64,000 bases of DNA from Trichomonas tenax. Taxonomy: Eukaryota > Parabasalia > Trichomonadida > Trichomonadidae. The stretch lies in assembly GCA_023091735.1 (NCBI GenBank), contig JALKBU010000009.1, positions 82,675-146,674 on the forward strand, read 5' to 3'. The notes under the pieces were generated by a model that saw nothing but the letters and a program-made list of their open reading frames with translations, was not told the DNA's origin and did no database searches. A program made the translations under genes and the position numbers. This document shows positions 18,551 through 27,221 of this stretch, piece after piece (the first letter of the stretch is position 1; the number at the start of each line of letters is the position of its first letter).

Positions 18551-20392
18551 TTAGTTTCTGTTAGCTAGGCAATATAAGAAGTGCATAACACTTCCAGCAA
18601 TTGGTGTTCTAAATGTAACTGCTGATTCATTCCTGATGCTGCGCATGAAGGAATGGTTCCTGGACGAGGCACATTCGATTATGCTCATTATTGCTTCTTT
18701 GTACTGTTTTTCTGATGTCATTGCGTATGCTGGAGAACTCCTGACAACACAAGCTCTCTCAATGAAAGAGATGGCGGTTTGCCTGTGCGGCTCAACGAGA
18801 GCTTCAAGGCCTGTAGCATCTGGGAAGTATTCAACAATTGGCCTCATCAAGAATACAGCTCTGCACAGGTTTGCAAATGACACCAAAAACTCCGGTGGCG
18901 GTCTGCTTGGCCTAAAGTTCGTGAAGTAAGATGAAGCATTTTCCATCATCTTGAACAAGAATTTCTCGAAGAAAATGAGTGCACCACCGAGATATGCACC
19001 TCTCCTCTTTCCGAACCTCACACCAGCGATGACTCTCAATATTGACATCAAGTGTGACAATTGAGGTGAAATTCTGTCGATGTTCTGATCGAGGGTTCTG
19101 ACAACTGTCGCTATGAGTGAAGCTGCGGCTTCAATGTTAAGTGTTCCATTGAACGATAATTGTCCGTTGTCGATTTGGTTAAGAAGAGGGCCAATAACAG
19201 ATGAGAAATAATCGCTGCAGTATTTCGTAATGATAAGATCAACAAGAACTGTGAGGAATGAATCTTTCTTGTTGAACATTTCTCTCTCATTTGGATCACC
19301 TTCCCAGACTTCTCTCATGCCAAGCATTGAGTAGAGAGCATGATTCATGTTGAGATAACTGTAAACAGTTAAAATTATTTCCATAATATTTTTGGCTTCG
19401 CTCTGTTTCACGATCTCAGGTCTGAGAAGTGCACGAACAATCAACATATCATGCATTTCGATAGCTTTCTTGTCCTTAGCGTAGATCTCATCAGGAAGCT
19501 TCTTCTGGAAGTATGGGAACGAAGAATAATAAGGAACTGCTTCATCTGTTCTTAATGCACGAGTTTCCCATAATTCTGTGTCATATCCTTCAGGAGGAAC
19601 AAGCATGAAGTCAATCTTGGCTGGCGTTGAACTGAATTTGATTGTCTTCTTGCTTCTACTCAACCAAATAATGTCACATTTAATTTCTTTGATGAATTTG
19701 TTGTCTGATGCTCTGTAAATCCTAACAATGTTGTTATTGTAGAGAATGGCCCAATACATTGTCTTGTGTCTGCCCCAGAAGTCTCTTTTTACACCGTTAA
19801 TCATCAATTTGACGCCGTTTGGTGTCTGATAGTCAAAATAAGCAGGAACCTGACACAACTGTTGTGAAAACCAACGTAGTATGTGGTAACATTGTGGATT
19901 TTCCGTCATAATATCAATTAAAACGGCAATATCATCTTGAACGTCTTCAGGAAGGCCTTTAAAAAGGTCCTCGTAATGTGCTGGATCTGCCATTGCTATA
20001 AGATTTAAAACGTTGTTTCTGAAAATTGTTTTCATTGAAGAATTAATTTGTTCGAAGATCGTTATTTGAAAATCAGAGTATTCTCTTACGTTTTTCTTGA
20101 AGTCTTCGTATGAGTGAGTTCTGTATGCATCAATAATCCTTCTTCTAAGAGCTGAATTTTGAATTCTTGCATCTCTAACGCATTGAAGTTCATCTGTTGC
20201 GATTAAGAAAGGAGCCTCAAGCTGCTCCATCACAGAGCCGTGAATTTGACGAACTGGAGGACTACGAATGGATGAAGATTTCGAACTTGAAGATTCAGAC
20301 TGATATTCATCTGCTGGACTTGGAGGAACAGGAGAGGATTCTTTTGTCGACGATGAATCGGAAGAATCTGAAGAGTGACGGCTTTTACTCAT
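18551..20392 (-). CDS. PH-RasGAP-like protein lacking a visible arginine finger
   Basis: A 613-residue cytosolic protein. Residues 1-50 are Ser/Pro-rich and probably disordered. Residues about 196-285 read as a PH domain (RDFWGRHKTMYWAILYNNNIVRIY, with the typical Trp-containing first strand). Residues about 306-560 resemble a RasGAP helical domain: a first helix block (IEMHDMLIVRALL), the block FLTVLVDLIITKYCSDYFSS that matches the region after the arginine-finger loop, and a weak equivalent of the FLR helix (GGALIFFEKFLF). The loop that normally bears the catalytic Arg reads MFNKKDSF (about 372-379), so GAP activity is doubtful, as in IQGAP-type pseudo-GAPs. Its neighbours are beta-helix relics, unrelated in function. 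Confidence 0.72.
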   Translation of the reverse strand: MSKSRHSSDSSDSSSTKESSPVPPSPADEYQSESSSSKSSSIRSPPVRQIHGSVMEQLEAPFLIATDELQCVRDARIQNSALRRRIIDAYRTHSYEDFKKNVREYSDFQITIFEQINSSMKTIFRNNVLNLIAMADPAHYEDLFKGLPEDVQDDIAVLIDIMTENPQCYHILRWFSQQLCQVPAYFDYQTPNGVKLMINGVKRDFWGRHKTMYWAILYNNNIVRIYRASDNKFIKEIKCDIIWLSRSKKTIKFSSTPAKIDFMLVPPEGYDTELWETRALRTDEAVPYYSSFPYFQKKLPDEIYAKDKKAIEMHDMLIVRALLRPEIVKQSEAKNIMEIILTVYSYLNMNHALYSMLGMREVWEGDPNEREMFNKKDSFLTVLVDLIITKYCSDYFSSVIGPLLNQIDNGQLSFNGTLNIEAAASLIATVVRTLDQNIDRISPQLSHLMSILRVIAGVRFGKRRGAYLGGALIFFEKFLFKMMENASSYFTNFRPSRPPPEFLVSFANLCRAVFLMRPIVEYFPDATGLEALVEPHRQTAISFIERACVVRSSPAYAMTSEKQYKEAIMSIIECASSRNHSFMRSIRNESAVTFRTPIAGSVMHFLYCLANRN

Positions 20393-20775
20393 TTTTTGAT
20401 TTTTAAAATCTTATTTACGAATATTCAAAAATCAATTACACGTCACTTTTCATTTGCCACGTAAATAAATTACAATGTCATTTTCTGACAGTTCTATTTC
20501 TATGAAAAATTAAGCTTGATAGAACATCTTATTTAAGGCTATTCAAAGATCAAGCTTTCTAGAGCTTTTGTAAAGCTTTTTAAAGCACTAATAAAGCATT
20601 TATGATAGTACAGCAAGATGTAATTGATTCTCTTCTTTTTGACACAGGAAGGTTTCTATCTCTTGCTTTCATGGAAGGTTCAAATTTTTGTTATGTTTTC
20701 AGTGAAGATAAATATCTCAATTTTAATTTTTCATAATGAGTTTTTCCAAAATATTTAATTTCGCCGACTTTCTTT
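20393..20775. other. Upstream region of the RasGAP-like gene
   Basis: No gene seen. ATTACACGTCA (20436-20446) and GCCACGTAAA (20457-20466) are oppositely oriented variants of the upstream element, 45-75 bases before the start. AAGCTTT-like words repeat between 20545 and 20600. Confidence 0.5.
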
Positions 20776-21135
20776 ATGAAGAACCCAATTTTCACAGTAT
20801 TCGGAAATAAGTTCTCTGGCATCTCTATATTGTCAATATATTGTCAACATTCTTGCAATAGTGAAATTTATCATCACATTCATCTACTCGAAGAAGAAAA
20901 AGAGAACTCAGAAGAAGAAAGTAATCTCGAGATGGGTGCAGAAACAGTGCAGACAGTGACTGTTGATAGCACTGCAATAACTTACGATAATACATTATAC
21001 ACATTGGCAAATCAAGTAGATGATCCATTCAAGCAAGACTTTGCAGAAAATGATAACTTCACAACTCAAGAAGAGGTATTAGTTGATAACGAAAATGAAA
21101 TTTATATTTCAATTATAACTACTGTAATAAAATAA
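20776..21135 (+). pseudogene. Fragment resembling the cytoplasmic tail of a surface protein
   Basis: A 119-codon frame from an ATG. Residues 40-110 are acidic and contain VDSTAITYDNTLYTLANQ followed by DDPFKQDFAEND. From memory, trichomonad BspA and Pmp surface proteins often end in cytoplasmic tails of this kind with a YDNPLY-like sorting motif. Here there is no ectodomain or membrane segment before it, so it is probably a detached 3' end of a lost gene. The last 30 bases overlap the minus-strand beta-helix relic. Confidence 0.35.
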
Positions 21136-22108
21136 CTAACAGATATTCTTGTTTTGATGCAATCGAATTTAACTGTTAATTGATGGTTAATTAGTACAAT
21201 GTTTTGATCAAATTTATGTTCAGCTTCACATTGAAATGTTGATAAATGCTGCAAATCGTATAATGTTTTGATGGAAAACGTTTCACCAACATTGACATTT
21301 CCCCAAGTACTCAAAGGTGTATTAAGAAAGTTTTCATATGCATTCATGAACTTTGTGCCTCCATCATTTGAAAATGGTCTAAAATATTGAAAATTATCAC
21401 AAAAACAATTTCGAGTGACATTTGATTCTGCGGCGCCATTGGCACAAACAATTCCAAGCCAATCTTTTGTAATTCTGTTATGAACAAAATTGCAATGCTT
21501 TACTAAATAAAAACCGGAAATTACAACTGCAGTTATTGTATTGGTTCCTACGTTTCCTTCTAAAGTATTAAACAAATTATCAGATTGATTCGAAGTAGCT
21601 TCTAATTGGAATCCAGGTGCATTAAGAACAATGCATTGTAAAATATTGGAATTTTGAACTCGTATCAATCCATTAATTGCATAAATGATATAATTTTTGA
21701 AACTATCGCCTGATTTTTAAAATTGAACTCTCGTAAAAATAATTCATATTATTAGAGCCTTTTGTAACATCTGCATATGTGAATTGTCCTGGACATGATG
21801 CAACAGACCCAACAGCACAAGTGCTATGCTAAATTATTTATCTGTTTCCTGAAAGACAAACAGCTCCTCCATTTCCAGATGACTTTTTGCAGTTATTAAA
21901 TGTACATGAATTGTGCAATAATTTAAAGCCATTTGTATTAACATAAATTGTTCTTTGAGTAAAATCCACAAATAAGCATAAATAAATCAATGAATTTTCA
22001 GATTTTAAAATTAAATGATTCCTTTATACGAATATATTCTGAAGGCTCAGGCTCTTTATAAAATGTCAACCAAATATCATGCGGTGTATAATCAAAGTGA
22101 AAAATCAT
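21102..22108 (-). pseudogene. Multiply broken Pmp-like beta-helix protein
   Basis: Reading the minus strand from an ATG at 22106-22108, a coding-like sequence runs through at least four frame segments to about 21102. The first segment (MIFHFDYTPHDIWLTFYKEP) ends at a TGA near 22000. The next holds the typical turn CTFNNCKKSSGNGGAVC and ends at a TAA near 21839. A third runs to an A5 run at 21715-21719, where the frame shifts into the 188-codon frame ending at 21102. That last part has Asn/Cys-rich beta-helix repeats (VTRNCFCDNFQYF). The lesions are therefore at least two frameshifts and one or two stops. It is the same family as the relic at 17.4 kb. Confidence 0.6.
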
Positions 22109-22760
22109 CGTAGATATTAATTAATTCAAATTCATTTATAAAAATGACACTTTTATATTTGAATTAATAAATTAATGAGATTTTTATAAAATTAAATTAA
22201 AAAGCATTATAAAAAATAGATATTAATTAATGACACTTTTATAAAAATTTTAATTAATTCGAATTTACATTTGAAATTCATTTACAAAAATGACATTTTA
22301 ATAAAGTTATTTCACACCTTCCTTTCTTAAATGCGTTGATTCGGTTTCTATAACAATCATGATTCTTTGTAACATTATCAAATTTTGCTGCTTATGATGA
22401 AGATAGAGAGATGTTCAATTTTCATGTCGATCATGGCTGTGATAGACACCGATGTTACTTTATTGGTGGATTTAGAAGAAAATTCAAATATGCATTATAT
22501 TAATTGCTTTTCCAATAGCAGACTTTTTTATGGTGTTAATTCAAATATTGGCTTTTGTTTTAGTTATTTTTTATGTTATGATTGTCGACTTTGATTCCAG
22601 TATGAATGAATTTAAAATATATGAGATTTTGGTTGAAAAAAATATTATTGTTATTTTGAATTGATGACATGAAATTAAGGGAAAATACTTTGAATGTAGT
22701 TTCAAAACCAAAAATAATTTATAATACAATGTGTGGATATATAGAATAAAACAATAAAAA
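22109..22760. other. AT-rich imperfect repeats and a possible beta-helix scrap
   Basis: Between 22135 and 22310 the phrases TTCATTTAYAAAAATGACAYTTT and GATATTAATTAAT recur two or three times in imperfect tandem order. A 69-codon plus-strand frame at 22385-22594 contains MHYINCFSNSRLF, which resembles one beta-helix rung. No intact gene is present. Confidence 0.4.
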
Positions 22761-25700
22761 TTAGTTCTGATCAACGTTTTCATTTCCAGCCATGTTTCTC
22801 ACAAACTGGCTGAATATTGGTGACTTTGGTTTGCTTACTGCGTGTATTGATGTGATGGACTCCAACGCAGCAGAGTTCTGCGTCCTCTTCATCGGTCCTA
22901 AACTGAGATCACTGCCGTAATTGTATCCGGACATTTTCTGGATTTTCGTCAAGAAGTTGAAGACAGTTGTGAGCGTTGAGATCTTTGTTGGGATGTTCTT
23001 CTTGTGGAAGTTGTTTGCTCCAATCATAATGAGCTTCTTCTCCTCTCTGAGGCACTCTAACTTAGCCCAAAGAGACTTGTTGTTGACAGATGTGAGAACT
23101 AAATCTTCGATCGACTGTCTGATCTCTCTTGCGCCTTTGATCGATATTTCTCCATCAGAGATCTGTAAGTGGAGCTTTCTCGCCCAGTTCTCCCACTCGT
23201 TGTTGATCTTCTCCTGCTGTGCGAGTGCTCTAACGCCAATAAGCTCCTTCTTCATCTGTTTGTTGGATGCTGTGAGTTTAGCGATTTCATCTTTGTTTGA
23301 TTCGACTCTGTCGACGATCTCCTTCGCAACACTTGATGACTTCGATGAACGAGGAATGCCGAAGGCCTCTCTGACTGATGCAAAGTCTTCCTGCACTTGC
23401 TGAAGGCTCTGCTTCAAGTCTGGAACTGTTCTTGCGATGTCGGCAACTTTTCCAACAATCTCAGACAAAACTTCTTCATCAACTCTTCGTCTTTTCTCTT
23501 CATCGAAATCTTCAATGACAGAATAAACTTCGTTGACAATCATTTCGATCTTCTTCGAGCACTCATTCTTGATTGCGTCTAATTTGGCCTTGTTGTCTGC
23601 TTCCATTGCAAACAACTTCAATTTCATCTGTGACTCGAAAACAGAGTTGTTTCTCTTCAACTTATCGCTGAATGATGTGAGTTTCGTCTTGAGAAGCTTC
23701 TGCTCAAGGCCCGCTTTAGCAAGTTCGTTCTCTTTCTCCTTCCTTTCCTCGATTGCCTTCTCGAGCTCTTCTTTGAGGTTGCTCTGGCTTTCTTCCATCT
23801 CTTGGATCTTCGCTTGGAGATTCTCGATGTCGCCTTTCTGTTTAATTATGACTTCTTCAAATTCTCCCTGTTTCTGCGAAGCTTGTTGAACAATTAGTGC
23901 GACTTTCTTCTTAAGACTCTTCTTCATGTTATTAATATGTCTCTCTGCACTTGCTTTAGTCTCAGCTGATGTCTTCTTCAAGTATTTGTTCTCGCTTGTT
24001 AACGCGTGAACCTTCTGTTCGTGTTCGTCGTGTAATGCATCGAGTTCATTCTTCGTGTTGAAGAGCTGCTTGCGAAGTTCTGCTGTTGCTTTGATGACAT
24101 CGTCCTTTGAAGCCTCAATTTGGGACTCAAGCTTCGCCTTCTGGTCCTGGAGCTGAACAATCAACTCTTCTGATTCTGACAATGATGTTCTGATCTTTTC
24201 TATCTCATTCAACTGCTGTGCACTCATTTCGATTGCTTTCTCCTTGCTTGATGCAAGGACCTGTTTGTAGTGCTCCAATTCACCTTCTAAGTCCTCTATG
24301 CGTCTGTCCGTTTCATCTTTGAGAGTCTTGTAATCATTTGTCTTTGTCCTGAGGACTTTCTCGAGTTCGTTGATGTAATCATTCTCGTTGAGTTCTGGAG
24401 TTGCAGCATTGACCATCTGAATGCAGTCAATGAGTGTGTTTGTGTCTGTTCCTTCCTCTTTTGCGGCAGAGTTCTGCAAAGCTGTTTTGATTGTCTTGAC
24501 TGTGTTCGTAAGTTCTTCGTTCTTGGCATCAACTTTTTCGAGATTGCTCAAAATCTCATTCTTCTCTGCGTAGTGGCGCTCTTCCATCGCCTTGATCTGG
24601 TTCTGGGCATCAGCCTTCGATGTCTTGAGAGATGAGCTGAGGTGCGAGATTGTCATCTTCGCCTGTGACGCATATCTGCGAAGAACATCGTTCGCGATGA
24701 CAGAAACTGTCAAAAGATCATAAAGCTCCTTTGGATCTTCTGAGTCCGAATTCTGTGCCAAAACCTCGTTTGCCTTCGTCTGGAAGTCAGTGATATTTGG
24801 GTTGAGTCCGAGATATTCGATGAATGTTGATTCTTCAAATTGCGCAATCGCGTTTTCTTCGATGAATTCATTGATTCTTCTGATCTCTCCCAAAAGCTTC
24901 ATTCTCGCTTGTGCTGTTGTTGGTGCTTCTGGGGCCCATTTAGCGATGTTTCCTGACTCAGCCATCTCCTGTATGAACGTAATCATTCCCTTGAGAGCGA
25001 GTTCTGCCTTCGATGGTTCTGCTTCAGGCAGCGCTCTCTCTTGGACTGCTGTTGGTTTATCAGCCAATGTCACTAATTTGATGACCGCATCGAGAATCTT
25101 TTCTTGCTGTGGCGTCCCTGATTCTTCGAATAATTGGTTGATTTCTTCGTTCTCTGATGCAGATGTTGTCTCTTTGAGTTTAGTGATGAGTTCATCGAGA
25201 ACGTTCTTTGCTGTTTCTTGTGGTTTTGTAATTTGTTGTTGTTCTTTCTGCTGCTGTAATTTCTTGAGATTTTCTTTTGCTTTTTCTAATTCTTTCTCGA
25301 GAATTTCGTTGATTGCTGTGAGTTTCTGAACCGAAATGATGAGCTGCATCCTACTGTCTGTCTCCTGGTTGAGTTCCTCTGCCTGTTGCTTCAATTGGTT
25401 CGCTAAATCATCGAGCATTGTTAAAACTCTTTCTTTTTCTTCTGTTACCTGTTCAACCTTCTTCTTGAGCATTGCAATTTCAACAGCCATCTTGGATTCA
25501 GCCGAAGGTTGTTTGTGGAAAGAATTGAGCTCTGATTTCATGGAATCAGCCTGAGTTTGGAGATCTTGGTTATTCTTCTTCAATCCATCAATAGTCTTCT
25601 TGTTTATTGCGTTCTTCTTGTTAGCAGCATCGAGGTATGTCTGAATCTTGTTGAGTTGGCTCTGTAACTGGTTCATTTGCTGTGTTTTGTTTCGATCGTC

Positions 25701-26411
25701 CTGATCCATCATGGCAACAGCATCCTGAAGCTCGTTAATTTTGTTCTGCAACTCACTGATCTTGCTTCTGTTCTCAAAGAGAGCGTTTTCCTTTGAAAGA
25801 AGCCGTGTTTTGAGATTTTCGACCTCTTTAATGTTGTTTGTAAGTGCATAATTACCGTTTTTGTTTTCCATGAACTTTTCTTTGAGGACTCTGACGATAT
25901 CTGATGGAGTTGTCGTTGCTGGAAGATTGAATGTTTGAATTAAATTGTAAACGAGCTCATCTTTGGAAGACTGAATGGCCTTGACAGATGCAATGAAATC
26001 GAACTGTGTTTTTGCATCAGAAATGCCGATATTTTGTGCTAAGCTTTTTAGAAGTGATCTCTGATAGATCTGCATCTCTTCTAACTTCAACTGTGGCTCT
26101 TCCTCGTTTGCTTTGTTCAGGAGTAAGTCAAACGTGAGAGAGATTAAATGAAACACAATTGAAAAACGATCTGTGTATTCGTTCATCAAAACGTAATCTT
26201 TTGGCATTGATGCGATATAATCGAGTAAGTTGTTCAATAATATCTGAATTGTTTTGATGTTTTCCTCATAAAGTTTCGAAAGTTGATCTGGATTCGCCGT
26301 AATTTCTGAGATATAAGCAGCCAAAGCAGAGAATTCCGTGGACTGCTCAATTTCGTAAGGATTACTTCCAGATTTCATAGTCTTTTCTGGACTTAAACTG
26401 GAAATAGACAT
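22761..26411 (-). CDS. Giant coiled-coil protein
   Basis: A 1216-residue protein. Residues about 1-180 are helical and globular-like (SEFSALAAYISEITANPDQL in variant form). From about 190 to 430 and 580 to 960 the sequence is long Glu/Lys/Gln-rich heptad coiled coil, split by a less charged segment at 440-580. The C-terminal 250 residues are again partly globular. There are no ATPase, motor or membrane motifs. Trichomonad annotations often call such proteins viral A-type inclusion-like or myosin-tail-like, which is composition only. The first ATG is at 26409-26411; the frame opens one TTG codon earlier. Codon use is GC-richer than the flanks, suggesting solid expression. Confidence 0.88.
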   Translation of the reverse strand: MSISSLSPEKTMKSGSNPYEIEQSTEFSALAAYISEITANPDQLSKLYEENIKTIQILLNNLLDYIASMPKDYVLMNEYTDRFSIVFHLISLTFDLLLNKANEEEPQLKLEEMQIYQRSLLKSLAQNIGISDAKTQFDFIASVKAIQSSKDELVYNLIQTFNLPATTTPSDIVRVLKEKFMENKNGNYALTNNIKEVENLKTRLLSKENALFENRSKISELQNKINELQDAVAMMDQDDRNKTQQMNQLQSQLNKIQTYLDAANKKNAINKKTIDGLKKNNQDLQTQADSMKSELNSFHKQPSAESKMAVEIAMLKKKVEQVTEEKERVLTMLDDLANQLKQQAEELNQETDSRMQLIISVQKLTAINEILEKELEKAKENLKKLQQQKEQQQITKPQETAKNVLDELITKLKETTSASENEEINQLFEESGTPQQEKILDAVIKLVTLADKPTAVQERALPEAEPSKAELALKGMITFIQEMAESGNIAKWAPEAPTTAQARMKLLGEIRRINEFIEENAIAQFEESTFIEYLGLNPNITDFQTKANEVLAQNSDSEDPKELYDLLTVSVIANDVLRRYASQAKMTISHLSSSLKTSKADAQNQIKAMEERHYAEKNEILSNLEKVDAKNEELTNTVKTIKTALQNSAAKEEGTDTNTLIDCIQMVNAATPELNENDYINELEKVLRTKTNDYKTLKDETDRRIEDLEGELEHYKQVLASSKEKAIEMSAQQLNEIEKIRTSLSESEELIVQLQDQKAKLESQIEASKDDVIKATAELRKQLFNTKNELDALHDEHEQKVHALTSENKYLKKTSAETKASAERHINNMKKSLKKKVALIVQQASQKQGEFEEVIIKQKGDIENLQAKIQEMEESQSNLKEELEKAIEERKEKENELAKAGLEQKLLKTKLTSFSDKLKRNNSVFESQMKLKLFAMEADNKAKLDAIKNECSKKIEMIVNEVYSVIEDFDEEKRRRVDEEVLSEIVGKVADIARTVPDLKQSLQQVQEDFASVREAFGIPRSSKSSSVAKEIVDRVESNKDEIAKLTASNKQMKKELIGVRALAQQEKINNEWENWARKLHLQISDGEISIKGAREIRQSIEDLVLTSVNNKSLWAKLECLREEKKLIMIGANNFHKKNIPTKISTLTTVFNFLTKIQKMSGYNYGSDLSLGPMKRTQNSAALESITSIHAVSKPKSPIFSQFVRNMAGNENVDQN

Positions 26412-27221
26412 CAAAGAATTTTGTTAAAATTAAACGCGCAAATTTTTAAACGTACACAGAATTGCTTGTTAATGAAACATTTTTGCAGTGGATTTGATAT
26501 CTACTCGATACATCTAACACAAAAACTACAAAATTATTTTGAAATATGCATTTTTTGTAAGAAAATATTGAAAATCGTTGACAATTTCTTTGTTAAAAAA
26601 CAAGAGGTGGCTAAGCATCATAAGCATGTACAAGCAATTTTACAAACATATCAATAGACAAAACAAGAAAAAAAAATCAATTCCAAATTCTTGTTCTAGT
26701 GTCGGTAAAATGTTTATAGAGTTTGATGCAGTTACAGTGGTCATACCTCGTTAAAGCCTTTTCTAAGAAAGCATTATAGAATGGTTTCCACATCAAGCAA
26801 ATATTAAATTTGCTGTAGAAATGACTCAATGTTCAATGAGTCCATCTTTTTCATCAAACGAATGCATTGACGAGATCACAGTTAATCACATCATTTGCCA
26901 ATATTTGTTTAATTAAATGAAATCCTGGCTTCATCACTAATTGTGAGAACAGCCTCTGCAATTAATGCTTCTAAATGGTGTTCCTTTTCTATGAAAGCTT
27001 TGTCTAAAACAGGAACAAGTCAGGAATTTTGATATTTTTTTTTTGTTTGTCATAATTTCTAAAATTTTCTATTTTACATGTCAAAGATACGTTTAATTAT
27101 TGAAATATCGATTTTATTTAGTTATATGATTTAGCATATGGCAGAATGAAATAATTTCATATTTTTATGAAATAATTTGAAATGTTTTTCGCTAAAATCT
27201 AGAAAATCAAAATTAATTTTT
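26412..27221. other. Shared upstream region of two divergent coiled-coil genes
   Basis: This region separates two divergently transcribed coiled-coil genes. TTTACATGTCA lies at 27073-27083. On the minus strand around 26875-27022 a coding-like relic is readable (DKAFIEKEHHLEALIAEAV, shifting frame to HLIKQILANDVINCDLVNAF), perhaps from an ankyrin-type gene. No intact gene is present. Confidence 0.4.
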
